A stretch of DNA of 64,000 bases from Pseudoruegeria sp039972875 (GTDB taxonomy: Bacteria > Pseudomonadota > Alphaproteobacteria > Rhodobacterales > Rhodobacteraceae), in NCBI GenBank assembly GCA_039972875.1, contig JBDWMA010000044.1, positions 1-64,000 on the forward strand. The letters run 5' to 3'. A program made the translations under genes and the position numbers. The notes beneath the pieces were generated by a model. That model did not search any database, was not told the DNA's origin, and worked only from the letters and a program-made list of their open reading frames with translations. Within the stretch, counting starts at the first letter, position 1; each line of letters begins with the position of its first letter. Of the stretch, positions 17,809 to 27,240 are shown piece after piece.

Positions 17809-18732
17809 ATGGTATCACTTGGTCAACGGTTCTGGAACCTGAACTCTCGGATGATCGAGAAACCGTTGTTGTGGGCCGTCCGGGATCAAGCGCGGATGCG
17901 AAAAATCTATGATGTCGTTGCGCCACTGACATATCGGCGTTTTTCAGATATGCGATTTTCCCCCGTTGATTTGGTTCGAAAGGAATGCTCGGTTTCTGCT
18001 TTGTGGTGCGATCGTGGGTACGAGACGTCTAACCGTCTGATCTTTTATATCCACGGGGGCGGGTTTTGCATTGGCAGCCCAGAAACGCACTGTCGTTTAA
18101 TCGCTGGGTTGGCTGGAAAGGCCAAAGCCAGAGGATTGGCAATTCGGTATCGTTTAGCGCCGGAGCACCCTTTTCCAGTTGGGTTGGAGGATATCACGAC
18201 GGCTTATCAGGCGGTTTTGGATCAGGGCTGGGCCTCAGACAACATTATTCTGGCGGGGGACAGTGCCGGTGGCAATCTGGTTTTAGGACTGTTGCAGAAG
18301 ATTGAAGCATTAGGGTTGCGTGCCCCTGCTGGGGCGATCTGTATCGCCCCCGCGACGGACTTATCGGCGCAAAGCCCGTCATTGCGTATAAACCGTCACG
18401 CAGAACGGGTGATCCCTGCGGCGTGGTTACGCGTGGCGGTAAAGTCTTATTTACCGCAAGGAAACGTGACCGATCCGTTGGCCTCACCGGTGTTTGGCAC
18501 GTTTACCGGAACTTGCCCGGTGTTTTTGTCTGTCGGCGCAGAAGAGGTTTTGCGGGATGATAGCCGCCGTATGCGCGACAGGTTACGGGAGTGTGGGGTG
18601 GATGTGAGCTATGAGGAAATCGCACATGTGCATCATGTCTGGCCGCTTCGGTTTGGATGGTCTGCAGAAGCGAACAGTGCGGTGGATCGCATGGCGGCGT
18701 TTGCTGAGACCTGTCTAGGTCACCGGGATTGA
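17809..18732 (+). CDS. Alpha/beta hydrolase, hormone-sensitive-lipase-type esterase
   Basis: The product is a 307-residue carboxylesterase of the HSL family. The oxyanion-hole motif HGGGF is at residues 82-86, the nucleophile Ser152 is in GDSAGG, and a histidine near the C-terminus (IAHVHHVWPL) completes the triad with an acidic residue in the segment after LSVGAEEVLRDD. Such enzymes hydrolyse short-chain esters. It starts two bases after the GMC gene stop and probably shares its mRNA, suggesting ester cleavage followed or preceded by alcohol oxidation. Confidence 0.9.
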   Translation: MVSLGQRFWNLNSRMIEKPLLWAVRDQARMRKIYDVVAPLTYRRFSDMRFSPVDLVRKECSVSALWCDRGYETSNRLIFYIHGGGFCIGSPETHCRLIAGLAGKAKARGLAIRYRLAPEHPFPVGLEDITTAYQAVLDQGWASDNIILAGDSAGGNLVLGLLQKIEALGLRAPAGAICIAPATDLSAQSPSLRINRHAERVIPAAWLRVAVKSYLPQGNVTDPLASPVFGTFTGTCPVFLSVGAEEVLRDDSRRMRDRLRECGVDVSYEEIAHVHHVWPLRFGWSAEANSAVDRMAAFAETCLGHRD

Positions 18733-18787
18733 CGTTGGGAGAGGGTGTAGGCAAACATACTTGAAACTGAATGTTGAAAGCCGCCCG

Positions 18788-19528
18788 ATGAAGCCCTTCT
18801 TAATCTTGCAATTGCGTCCCGAAGCCGAAGTCGCGGACGATGAGTTCGCAGCGTTTTTGGGTAAAAGTGACCTGACAGAGAACAATGTGCATCGCATTCG
18901 GTTGGACGTCACGGACATTCCCGCAAACCTGAACCTGTCGGATTACTCCGGTGTAATTGTCGGAGGTGGACCGGGGTGCGTGAGCGATGACGAGGATCAA
19001 AAGACCGTTGTTGAGAAAAAGATTGAGGATCAAATCCTGTCGTTGATGCCAGAGATCACCCGACGGGATATGCCATTTTTGGGGTGCTGTTATGGCATTG
19101 GGATCCTCGGGCAACATCTTGAGGGTGATGTCAGCAAAGAAAAATTTGGAGAGGCCGTTGGGGCTGCGGCCTGTACAGTCACCAGAGACGGTGCAACAGA
19201 CCCTCTGTTACGCGGCGTACCTGCTGCATTTAATGCGCTGGTTGGCCACAAAGAAGCACTGCAATCGCTGCCTAAGGGGTGCGTGCATCTGGTGGATGCG
19301 CCGACCTGTCCCTACCAAATGGTGCGCTATAAACGGAACATCTATGCCACGCAATTTCACCCCGAAGCAGACGGGGACGGCTTTGCGTTGCGCATCGCGT
19401 TTTACAAAGACAAAGGATATTTCCCTCCAGAGGATGCTCAGGCTTTGATCGACAAAGTTCAAGCGATTGAGATCACCGCCCCTGGCCAAATCCTTGCAAA
19501 TTTTGTGTCTCATTACGGGCAGGGTTAA
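18788..19528 (+). CDS. Class I glutamine amidotransferase domain protein (GuaA-N-like)
   Basis: This 246-residue stand-alone class I glutamine amidotransferase domain has the nucleophile elbow PFLGCCYG (Cys101) and the His-Glu pair in ATQFHPEAD near residue 200, so the Cys-His-Glu triad is intact. It would hydrolyse glutamine or a gamma-glutamyl bond; the synthetase partner is not fused or adjacent. The ATG at 18788 gives the usual start; an upstream in-frame TTG at 18761 has no ribosome-binding site. The next gene starts four bases after its stop. Confidence 0.85.
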   Translation: MKPFLILQLRPEAEVADDEFAAFLGKSDLTENNVHRIRLDVTDIPANLNLSDYSGVIVGGGPGCVSDDEDQKTVVEKKIEDQILSLMPEITRRDMPFLGCCYGIGILGQHLEGDVSKEKFGEAVGAAACTVTRDGATDPLLRGVPAAFNALVGHKEALQSLPKGCVHLVDAPTCPYQMVRYKRNIYATQFHPEADGDGFALRIAFYKDKGYFPPEDAQALIDKVQAIEITAPGQILANFVSHYGQG

Positions 19529-19532
19529 ACGG

Positions 19533-20141
19533 ATGTTGCGACTTGATCATTTGGCTGTGGTGGCGGAAACGCTTCAAGAGGGCGTCTCATATGTCGAAGA
19601 AACCCTTGGTGCTCGAATGGTTGCTGGGGGAAAACATCCTGTTATGGGCACGCACAATCAGCTCATGGGGTTGGCCAATGGTCTATACCTTGAGGTGATC
19701 GCGATTGATCCTGCGGTGGAGGCCCCGCCTCACCCCCGTTGGTTTGATCTGGATCGGTTTTCAGGCCAGCCGCGTATTGGCAACTGGATTGCACGGACCG
19801 AAGATTTACATGGGGAGCTGCGTTCCCTAACGCCTCAAGCCGGAGAGCCGCTCGCCTTGAATCGTGGGGATTTGTCATGGAAAATGGCCGTTCCTACGGA
19901 TGGGGTTTTACCGTTTGACGGTGCGTTTCCGGCTATTATTGAATGGGAGGGACAAGCGCACCCTGTGTCACGTCTCCCGCAAAGTGGGTTGCAACTGCTT
20001 TCGTTTGAGGTTCATCACCCCGCGGTTGAACAGCTTCAGATGCTGGCTCTTGCAGATCCTATTGTGTCCTTTGTTTTGGCGGAAAAGCCGGGATTTCGTG
20101 CCGTGTTTGATACGCCAAATGGGGAAAGAAACCTGTCGTGA
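19533..20141 (+). CDS. VOC / glyoxalase-like domain protein
   Basis: The product is a 202-residue protein of the glyoxalase-like (vicinal oxygen chelate) type, starting LRLDHLAVVAETLQEGVSYVE, the usual first beta-alpha unit with a potential metal His. Later, GTHNQLMGLANGLYLEVIAID matches the second strand pair with the metal-ligand Glu. Substrate unknown. GGGCAGGG precedes the ATG at 19533. It lies four bases after the amidotransferase gene and overlaps the GNAT gene by four bases. Confidence 0.85.
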   Translation: MLRLDHLAVVAETLQEGVSYVEETLGARMVAGGKHPVMGTHNQLMGLANGLYLEVIAIDPAVEAPPHPRWFDLDRFSGQPRIGNWIARTEDLHGELRSLTPQAGEPLALNRGDLSWKMAVPTDGVLPFDGAFPAIIEWEGQAHPVSRLPQSGLQLLSFEVHHPAVEQLQMLALADPIVSFVLAEKPGFRAVFDTPNGERNLS

Positions 20142-20641
20142 ACATTCGGCCAGTTTCGTTAGAAGACATCCCACAGATAGAGGGCATCTGGGCGCCGGTC
20201 ATTCGTGATACGCTGGCGACATTTAATAGCGTGGTCAAAGATCAAGACAGTGTAAAAAACATAATCAAAGAAAAGCGTAAGCTTGATCACGCGTTTTTGG
20301 TGGTTGAGTCTGAGCGGAACGTTGTGGGGTTTGGCCACTATGGTCAATTTCGGGACGGCGTTGGTTATGCGCACGCGATGGAGCATACAATTATTCTAGA
20401 TCCAAGGGCACAGGGTAAAGGGGTCGGCCGATTTTTGATGTCTGCCCTTGAGGAACACGCAGCATCACGGGGCGCGCATTGCATGTTGGCCGGGGTGAGC
20501 AGTGGTCATCCTGACGCGTTCGCGTTTCATGCGGCGTTGGGGTATTCTGAAGTCGCACGCGTACCACAAGTCGGTTATAAATTTGATCAACGGCTTGATT
20601 TGATTTTAATGCAGAAATTTTTAAAACAACCCTCAAATTGA
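20138..20641 (+). CDS. GNAT N-acetyltransferase, phosphinothricin acetyltransferase-like
   Basis: This 167-residue GNAT has the acetyl-CoA-binding loop HTIILDPRAQGKGVGRFLMS (Q/R-x-x-G-x-G/A at about 85-95) and an N-terminal fold like phosphinothricin/methionine-sulfoximine acetyltransferases (IRPVSLEDIPQIEGIW). Real substrate unknown; many homologues acetylate amino-acid analogues. It starts with GTG at 20138, overlapping the preceding stop by four bases (GTGA). Confidence 0.85.
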   Translation: MNIRPVSLEDIPQIEGIWAPVIRDTLATFNSVVKDQDSVKNIIKEKRKLDHAFLVVESERNVVGFGHYGQFRDGVGYAHAMEHTIILDPRAQGKGVGRFLMSALEEHAASRGAHCMLAGVSSGHPDAFAFHAALGYSEVARVPQVGYKFDQRLDLILMQKFLKQPSN

Positions 20642-20663
20642 ATTGGGTAGAGGCTACGAACTT

Positions 20664-21344
20664 ATGTCAATCTGGACCAGAATATCAGAAGCGCTTGCCG
20701 CGTTAACCAGTGGTGAAAGCCTGTCAACGGTGTTTGATAAACTGCGCACTCCGCCCGAACGGTCTGTCGGCTTTACAATTGCCGTGATCGCGCTGGGTGC
20801 CAAAATGGCAAAGGCCGATGGTCAGGTCACCCGCGATGAGGTCAGCGCCTTTCGTGAAGTGTTTTATATTCCGCCGGAGGCAGAGGCAAATGCAGCGCGG
20901 GTGTTCAATTTGGCCCGTCAGGATGTCGCTGGTTTTGAGGAATATGCGCAACGCATTGCACGGATGTTTGAAGATCAGCCCGGTACCTATTGCGATCTTA
21001 TGGAGGGGTTGTTCCATATCGCCATGGCCGACGGTGAATACCATCCAAACGAGGATGATTTCCTACATCGGGTGGCGGATATTTTTGGCATGGGGGAGGC
21101 TCAGTTCAAAGCACTTCGGACCCGGTTTGTGCCTGACGCGGAGCCCGACCCTTATCAAGTTTTGGGCATTTCGCCTGATGCCTCTCGACAAGAGGCCCGT
21201 GCGGCGTGGCGCGTTTTGGTGCGTGAAACTCACCCAGATCGCATGATTGCCCGTGGCGTCCCTGAAGAGGCCGTAAAGCTGGCAGAACGCCGGTTGATTG
21301 CGGTGAACCGGGCGTGGGAAGAAATCAACGCCTCTGCGGCCTGA
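20664..21344 (+). CDS. TerB-domain and J-domain protein (DjlA-like)
   Basis: This 226-residue protein joins an N-terminal TerB-like helical domain (about residues 35-140, with acidic AKADGQVTRDEV and AMADGEYHPNEDDF) to a C-terminal J domain (about 165-225) with the HPD tripeptide (ETHPDR) that stimulates DnaK ATPase. The layout is that of DjlA but without its membrane anchor. The start at 20664 has GTAGAGG about ten bases upstream. It is followed almost directly by the nuclease gene. Confidence 0.85.
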   Translation: MSIWTRISEALAALTSGESLSTVFDKLRTPPERSVGFTIAVIALGAKMAKADGQVTRDEVSAFREVFYIPPEAEANAARVFNLARQDVAGFEEYAQRIARMFEDQPGTYCDLMEGLFHIAMADGEYHPNEDDFLHRVADIFGMGEAQFKALRTRFVPDAEPDPYQVLGISPDASRQEARAAWRVLVRETHPDRMIARGVPEEAVKLAERRLIAVNRAWEEINASAA

Positions 21345-21347
21345 GTG

Positions 21348-22352
21348 ATGCGGATCGCAACCTATAATATTGAATGGTTCAACAAGCTGTTTGATGATCA
21401 GGACAAATTGTGCCCTGATGACAGATGGTCTGGTCGCTATGATGTCACCCGTCGCGCGCAGAGTGAGGCGCTTGGGCATGTGTTTTCGGCCATCGATGCC
21501 GATGCCATTATGATTATCGAAGCACCTGACAATCATCGCACCCGGTCCTCCGTGGCAGCTCTTGAAGATTTTGCAAAGGTCTATGGGTTACGGACATCGC
21601 AAGCCGTTACTGGCTTTGCCAACGACACGCAGCAAGAGATTTCATTGTTGTTTGACCCAGCGCAGGTGTCTGCAGTGCATGATCCGGTGCAAAGTGACAC
21701 AGCGCCCCGGTTTGATACGGAATTCAATTTGGATGTGGATGTTGATTCTAAAGTGGACCCCATTCGATTTTCCAAACCGCCGTTGGAACTTGTTTTAAAC
21801 ACCAGAAAGGGCACCAATGTCCGCCTGATCGGGGTTCATTTAAAATCCAAAGCTCCGCATGGGGCACGCAACAAAGCCAGTGCAACACGTATTTCGATCG
21901 AGAATCGGCGTAAGCAGTTGGCACAGTGTATCTGGCTACATCACCGGGTGTTGGATCATGCGGCAAAGGGTGATGCACTGATTGTTCTGGGTGATTTGAA
22001 TGACGGCCCGGGGTTGGACGAATATGAAAAGCTGTTTGGTCGCTCCGGTGTTGAAATTGTTCTGGGCGAAGGGAGCGAAGGGGAACTTTTTGATCCTCAT
22101 GCGCGTATGGCGATCACTCAGAAAATGGGTGTACAGCCAGCGACATCTCGGTTTTATTTGTCCGATCAGAAACGCTATTTATCCGCGTTGTTGGACTACA
22201 TCATGGTGTCCTCAGATCTGAAGGCTAAATCACCCATTTGGCGTATCTGGCATCCGTTTGATGATCCAGAGTGCTATGGGGATGCCGAACTGCGCAATGC
22301 GCTTTTGACAGGGTCGGATCATTTTCCAGTCACAATTGATCTAGAGTTGTGA
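21348..22352 (+). CDS. Endonuclease/exonuclease/phosphatase family protein
   Basis: The 334-residue protein belongs to the EEP superfamily of metal-dependent phosphodiesterases. It opens with MRIATYNIEWFNKLF (Asn and later Glu as metal ligands), carries VLGDLNDGPG with the catalytic Asp-Leu-Asn, and ends with GSDHFPVTIDL, the SDH motif. Substrate (DNA, lipid or other) cannot be told. GTG at 21345 and ATG at 21348 are adjacent; the ATG is preferred. Confidence 0.87.
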   Translation: MRIATYNIEWFNKLFDDQDKLCPDDRWSGRYDVTRRAQSEALGHVFSAIDADAIMIIEAPDNHRTRSSVAALEDFAKVYGLRTSQAVTGFANDTQQEISLLFDPAQVSAVHDPVQSDTAPRFDTEFNLDVDVDSKVDPIRFSKPPLELVLNTRKGTNVRLIGVHLKSKAPHGARNKASATRISIENRRKQLAQCIWLHHRVLDHAAKGDALIVLGDLNDGPGLDEYEKLFGRSGVEIVLGEGSEGELFDPHARMAITQKMGVQPATSRFYLSDQKRYLSALLDYIMVSSDLKAKSPIWRIWHPFDDPECYGDAELRNALLTGSDHFPVTIDLEL

Positions 22353-22389
22353 CCTTATCAAACGTCATCTGAGGAGTTATATAGCGGGT

Positions 22390-22716
22390 ATGAAACAAAT
22401 CCTGACTTTGACACTCTGCGCCAGTCTTTTGGCGTTTCCAGTAACAGCTGACACCACTGAGACAGAAGAGGGCCCCTCTCTGGTAGAGGAGGGTCTGCAG
22501 TTGTTTCTTCGTGACCTGCTAGAAGAGATGGAGCCAACGTTTGATGATTTGCGTGAGTTCACCAAAGAGATGGGCCCCGCTCTTGAAGAGTTGAGAGAGA
22601 AATTGGGTGACATGTCTGATTATCATACCCCCGAAGTGCTTGATAACGGAGACATCATCATTCGCCGAAAGACACCCCTAGAGGTGCCTCTCAAAGAAGG
22701 GGAGATTGAAATCTAG
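22390..22716 (+). CDS. Secreted small acidic hypothetical protein
   Basis: The product is not assigned a function. It has 108 residues with a clear signal peptide (MKQILTLTLCASLLAFPVTA, cleavage likely after TADT or VTA) and a mature part that is acidic and amphipathic, with Leu/Glu-rich helix (LRDLLEEMEPTFDDLREF and LEELREKLGD) that could form a short coiled coil. It is probably periplasmic. It ends 15 bases from the convergent ppx gene. Confidence 0.8.
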   Translation: MKQILTLTLCASLLAFPVTADTTETEEGPSLVEEGLQLFLRDLLEEMEPTFDDLREFTKEMGPALEELREKLGDMSDYHTPEVLDNGDIIIRRKTPLEVPLKEGEIEI

Positions 22717-22730
22717 TCTTTTGTTGTTTT

Positions 22731-24284
22731 CTATTTTTTCTTTTTGGGCAGAATGATTTTTGTCTCTGATTTTAGAGCTTTGGCCAGAGAAGCAAATCGT
22801 GCCTGAGCGACTTCGCCGAACAAATCTTCGGCTTCGTCGGAAAGCGTCAGCTCCAGTATTTTCTTTTTCGGATAGTGTTTTAAACGTCCCATATGATCGG
22901 GGTTTGCTGTGGTGAACATTGCCCCAAATCGCATGGCCTTGCCCAAAACTTCAGCCTCTCGAATTTCGGTATCGCTCAGAAGGGTGAACAGATCTTCAAA
23001 GGGGCTGTTTTCATGGCTGTTTTTGTAACGATGTAAGAGCGCTAGCCCCAGAAATACACGTTCGCTATGTTTCAATCCACCCAGATTGGCGCGCGTGGCA
23101 TTGTCAAAACAAACCTCCGCTCGGTAATCGGGATGCGCGCGCCAACTGACGTCATGGAGCAAACAAGCTGCCCGCAGCAGACGTAAATCCTCATAGGCTT
23201 CGGTGCGAAACAGAGGTTTTACAAAATTATACAAGGCTTTGCCATAGCCCCGCACGCGCGCGTCTTTGGACTCAGCAAACCTGCAAGCCTCAATCAGGGG
23301 ATCGCGCCGTTTTAGGATGTCCGACATTTGCTCATAAAGCATACCTTCGCGGATCCCATAGGACGACACGGCAATCTCTTTGGGTCCAAATTCTATGACG
23401 AGCCGTTTTAGGACTTCGCAAGCCAACGGGACAAGTGACATGCGCGCTTCTGACAGTCCTGCTTTGGTACGGAGATCTTGTAGATCGTTTTTCGCGATGA
23501 ATTTAATGGTCTGGCTAACTGCTTTGGGTGTCATGCGATATTCGTGCAAAACCCGTAGCGGATAATCACGGCGCAACATGTCCAAACGCGCGATTGCACG
23601 CCAACTGCCGCCCACAAGAAACAGTCGTTTTTGTTTTTCCGGAAAATCTTTGTGCAGATCTTTGATGACGGATTTGATGTATTTTTCGCGCCCCTTTTTT
23701 CCACCGCTTACATCCCGCAGCTTTAGCGGACCAAGGCGGGACGTACGCCGTGTTCCAACCTCACCATCCTTAACCGCGGCAAGTTCCATAGAAGAACCGC
23801 CAATGTCACAGACGATTCCCTCTGCGGTCGGCCATCCCAGCAACACACCTTGGGCGGATAGACGGGCCTCTTCTTTTCCGTCGATGACATAGATGTTCAG
23901 GCCCGTTTCCCGCAGGACATCAGCGCAAAATTCTGGACCGTCATCTGCTTCGCGGACAGCGGCGGTGGCCACAGCCGACAATGGAGGGAGGTTCATTTCT
24001 TCGGCCAGCCGTTGGAACCGTTTGATCGCCACCAAGGCCCGTGAACGGCCCAGTGGGTTCAGATGCCCGGTTTCGGATAATCCCGACCCTAAGGCACACA
24101 TGATCTTTTCATTGAAGAAATAGGCAGGGCTACGGGCTGCGCCGTCAAACACCACCATGCGGACAGAGTTTGACCCGACATCAACCACCCCGACACGAGA
24201 TAGTTTTCGCGAAGACGGGTCCTCAAATATGGGGCGCCCAAATGGTCCATGATCATCGCCAGAAGTCTCAGCGGCAGCATCCAT
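22731..24284 (-). CDS. ppx: Exopolyphosphatase (Ppx/GppA family)
   Basis: Ppx removes terminal phosphates from polyphosphate (GppA does so from pppGpp). The 517-residue protein has the actin-like ATPase fold opening GVVDVGSNSVRMVV at about residues 31-44, the phosphate loop VCDIGGSSMEL, and a C-terminal HD-like helical region (LHDVSWRAHPDY). GGGAG precedes the ATG at 24284. It is the last gene of the perM-hdaA-ppk-ppx unit, 54 bases after ppk, so synthesis and breakdown of polyphosphate are encoded together. Confidence 0.93.
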   Translation of the reverse strand: MDAAAETSGDDHGPFGRPIFEDPSSRKLSRVGVVDVGSNSVRMVVFDGAARSPAYFFNEKIMCALGSGLSETGHLNPLGRSRALVAIKRFQRLAEEMNLPPLSAVATAAVREADDGPEFCADVLRETGLNIYVIDGKEEARLSAQGVLLGWPTAEGIVCDIGGSSMELAAVKDGEVGTRRTSRLGPLKLRDVSGGKKGREKYIKSVIKDLHKDFPEKQKRLFLVGGSWRAIARLDMLRRDYPLRVLHEYRMTPKAVSQTIKFIAKNDLQDLRTKAGLSEARMSLVPLACEVLKRLVIEFGPKEIAVSSYGIREGMLYEQMSDILKRRDPLIEACRFAESKDARVRGYGKALYNFVKPLFRTEAYEDLRLLRAACLLHDVSWRAHPDYRAEVCFDNATRANLGGLKHSERVFLGLALLHRYKNSHENSPFEDLFTLLSDTEIREAEVLGKAMRFGAMFTTANPDHMGRLKHYPKKKILELTLSDEAEDLFGEVAQARFASLAKALKSETKIILPKKKK

Positions 24285-24338
24285 TGTCTTATCTCCCGGT
24301 CTTTTGGAAATTACTTTGAGACTGACACACTCCGGGTG

Positions 24339-26513
24339 TCAATCTTTTGAGTGGGTCAATTCGGGCACGTCGGATGCCCCAGCGGAACCGCGACCTGAGA
24401 GGGACGGGTTCTCCATAAAAAAACGATGACAATTGAACGGATGATCATCGCCAGAAAAATCGGGACGGTGAAAGCGTCCATCTGCATCCATAATCCAGCT
24501 TTGGGCCTCGTCCGCCAGATTGGCGGCCATGATCTGCCCAACGATTTGGGCTTTGACCGTTGGGTTTGTGGCCTCGACCATGGTTTCTACGCGACGGTTC
24601 AGATTGCGGCCCATCCAGTCAGCAGATGAGAAAAATACCTTGGCTTTTTTGGCTGGCAACCCGTGCCCATTTCCAAAGCAAACAATGCGAGAATGTTCCA
24701 GAAACCGCCCAACAATTGATTTGACCCGAATGTTCTCGGATAGGCCTTTGATGCCGGGCCGTAGCCCACAAATCCCGCGCACGACGAGGTTGATTTTAAC
24801 ACCAGCTTTGCTGGCATCATACAACGCATCAATCACATCGGGTTCAACGATGGAATTCATCTTAGCCCAAATCTCAGCGGGTTTGCCCTCGGTTGCAAAT
24901 TCGGCTTCTTTTCCAATCATTTTGATCAGGCTGGATTTCATAGTTAGCGGGGCGATGTTCAGGTTTTCCAGGCCTTCTGGCTGAGCGTATCCCGACAGAT
25001 AATTAAAGACCTTTGTTGCATCCCGTCCCAGTGCGTTGTCGCAGGTGAAAAAGCTTAGATCGGTATAGATCCGTGCGGTGATCGGGTGATAGTTGCCAGT
25101 GCCATAGTGGGTGTAGGTAACCAGTTTATTGCCCTCACGGCGTACAACCGTGCTGATTTTTGCATGGGTTTTGTAATTTACAAACCCATAGACGACATGC
25201 GCCCCAGCGCGTTCAAGGCGGCGGGACTGTCGAATGTTGGCAGCTTCATCAAATCGGGCTTTTAGCTCGACAAGGGCAGTGACGGATTTCCCCATCTCAG
25301 CGGCCTCACAGAGGGCACCTACAATCGGAGAGTTATGGGACGTCCGGTATAAGGTCTGCTTGATGGCCAAAACATTTGGATCGCGGGCGGCCTGATCCAA
25401 AAAGCGCACCACCATGTCAAAGGTTTCATAGGGGTGGTGTAGTAGCATATCTTTCTGACGGATGGCCGCAAACATGTCACCTTCGTGGTCCTGTACACGT
25501 TCTGGGACACGAGGTGTGAACGAAGGCCAAAGCAAATCAGGCCGATCATCCAATACCAGTTCTTTGAGGTCGGCAACGCCGATCAGGCCAGTGATCTCAA
25601 CGACTTCATCTTCGTCGACTTTTAGCTCTTCCATGATCATGCTGCGCAGCGCAGAGGGCGCACCGGCAGAGAGTTTCAACCGCACAACGTCGCCCCGTCG
25701 GCGGCGTTTCAGCGCGACTTCAAACTCTCGTACTAGATCTTCGGCTTCGTCTTCTACCTCTAGGTCGCTGTCGCGTAATACACGGAATGCACAGTGGCCT
25801 TTGGTCTTATAGCCGGGAAACAGGCTCGAAAGATGCAAGAGCAGCAAGGACTCCAAAGGCAGAATACGGTGGGTGCCTTTTTCAGACGGCAAGATCACAA
25901 ACCGATCAATCTGTTGGGGAATCGGTAACAGCGCCTCAAGGTTACGTTTATCGGATTTCCGCTCGAGCTGCAGGGCAAGGGCAAAACCCGTGTTTGGAAT
26001 AAACGGAAACGGATGTGCCGGGTCAATCGCCAATGGTGACAGCACTGGAAAGACCTGTGTCAGGAAATGTTCTGCCAGAAAGTCCTGATCCTTTTTACTG
26101 AGGTCGTCCTTATCTAGAATGCGTATATTTTGCGCTTCGAGGAGGGGCAGCATTTTGTCCCAAGCGGTTTGCTGACGTTGCATTAATGTCCGGGCATGGT
26201 CATTGATGAGTTCGAGTTGTTCAGATGGCGTCAAACCGTCAATCGCAGGGGTGGTGTTGCCTTCATGATCCAGCTCTCGCAGCCCCGCAACGCGCACAGT
26301 GTAAAATTCATCTAGATTGGTCGCAGAGATCGACAAAAACCTCACCCGTTCAAGCAGGGGAACTCTGGGGTTTTCGGCCTCCTCAAGAACGCGCCAGTTG
26401 AAGGCCAACCAGCTGAGCTCTCGATTCATAAATCGTTTGGGACCGGCGATGTCCTCGTCGGGCAATTCAATAGGATTGGGAATCGGGGCAGAAAGGAAAT
26501 TTGAGGCTGTCAT
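24339..26513 (-). CDS. ppk: Polyphosphate kinase 1
   Basis: Ppk1 builds inorganic polyphosphate from ATP. The 724 residues contain the four PPK1 domains: the N-domain starting FMNRELSWLAFNWRVLEEA, the head domain, and two catalytic C-domains. The autophosphorylated histidine is expected in NYKTHAKIS, and the second conserved region SADWMGRNLNRRVE is present. It lies between hdaA and ppx on the same strand. Confidence 0.96.
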   Translation of the reverse strand: MTASNFLSAPIPNPIELPDEDIAGPKRFMNRELSWLAFNWRVLEEAENPRVPLLERVRFLSISATNLDEFYTVRVAGLRELDHEGNTTPAIDGLTPSEQLELINDHARTLMQRQQTAWDKMLPLLEAQNIRILDKDDLSKKDQDFLAEHFLTQVFPVLSPLAIDPAHPFPFIPNTGFALALQLERKSDKRNLEALLPIPQQIDRFVILPSEKGTHRILPLESLLLLHLSSLFPGYKTKGHCAFRVLRDSDLEVEDEAEDLVREFEVALKRRRRGDVVRLKLSAGAPSALRSMIMEELKVDEDEVVEITGLIGVADLKELVLDDRPDLLWPSFTPRVPERVQDHEGDMFAAIRQKDMLLHHPYETFDMVVRFLDQAARDPNVLAIKQTLYRTSHNSPIVGALCEAAEMGKSVTALVELKARFDEAANIRQSRRLERAGAHVVYGFVNYKTHAKISTVVRREGNKLVTYTHYGTGNYHPITARIYTDLSFFTCDNALGRDATKVFNYLSGYAQPEGLENLNIAPLTMKSSLIKMIGKEAEFATEGKPAEIWAKMNSIVEPDVIDALYDASKAGVKINLVVRGICGLRPGIKGLSENIRVKSIVGRFLEHSRIVCFGNGHGLPAKKAKVFFSSADWMGRNLNRRVETMVEATNPTVKAQIVGQIMAANLADEAQSWIMDADGRFHRPDFSGDDHPFNCHRFFMENPSLSGRGSAGASDVPELTHSKD

Positions 26514-26541
26514 AGACGTCTTTTACATAAATTTTGTGACG

Positions 26542-27237
26542 TTAGGATGACATAATTTCTACGCCTTCGAAATAGTGATCGAGAATTTCTGCGGCCAATG
26601 GGCGGGTTACGCCTTTTTTACGAGCAAGGGCCGCACGGTCCAGCTCTGCAACGATGGCACCTGCAATGGCCAAATCTCGTTCCATCCGACTGGCCAAATA
26701 AGGAATGACCGTTGGATCGACGGGGGATTGTCTGTCGGCGAATAGCTTGAGTAATACGGCGGACAGCAGCGCATCATCGGGCGGATCAAGGGTTGTGACG
26801 GCGGTGCCGACCATGCGACTGGCAAGATCGGGCAGGGTTAGGCCCCAACGGCTAGGGGCTGTGCGCCCAGTGACAAGTAACGCGTGGCCATTGGCGAGAA
26901 CCAGATTGTGCAAATGAAACAGCGCATTCTGCGCCTCTGTATCGTTTGCGATCTCTGCCACATCTTCCACGATGACTGGGGTATTGGCGAGGGTCTGAAT
27001 GTCGGCCTGCGCCAATGTATTGGCCTGAACTGAGGTTGCCCCGGTTTCGGCTGCAAACACATAGGCGAGGTGGGTTTTACCTGCACCTTGTGGACCGATG
27101 AGGGCCAATTTGCCATTCGGCCAAGCTTGAGGTGCGGCCAAAGTCGCAACTGCAACGGCGTTGGCCGGGGACACGAAAAAATCCTCGCGGCCTAGGGCTG
27201 GCCGCGTCTGAAGGTCAAAAGCAAGTTGATCGCTCAA
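26542..27237 (-). CDS. hdaA: DnaA regulatory inactivator HdaA (DnaA-like AAA protein)
   Basis: HdaA, loaded on the sliding clamp, stimulates ATP hydrolysis by DnaA to prevent re-initiation. The 231-residue protein has an N-terminal clamp-binding motif QLAFDL (residues 4-9), a Walker A GPQGAGKTH, and a DnaA-like AAA+ core with sensor region LASRMVGT and ARKKGVTRPLAAE. It lacks the DNA-binding domain IV of DnaA. It starts three bases after the perM stop, a conserved alphaproteobacterial arrangement. Confidence 0.92.
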   Translation of the reverse strand: MSDQLAFDLQTRPALGREDFFVSPANAVAVATLAAPQAWPNGKLALIGPQGAGKTHLAYVFAAETGATSVQANTLAQADIQTLANTPVIVEDVAEIANDTEAQNALFHLHNLVLANGHALLVTGRTAPSRWGLTLPDLASRMVGTAVTTLDPPDDALLSAVLLKLFADRQSPVDPTVIPYLASRMERDLAIAGAIVAELDRAALARKKGVTRPLAAEILDHYFEGVEIMSS

Positions 27238-27240
27238 GGA

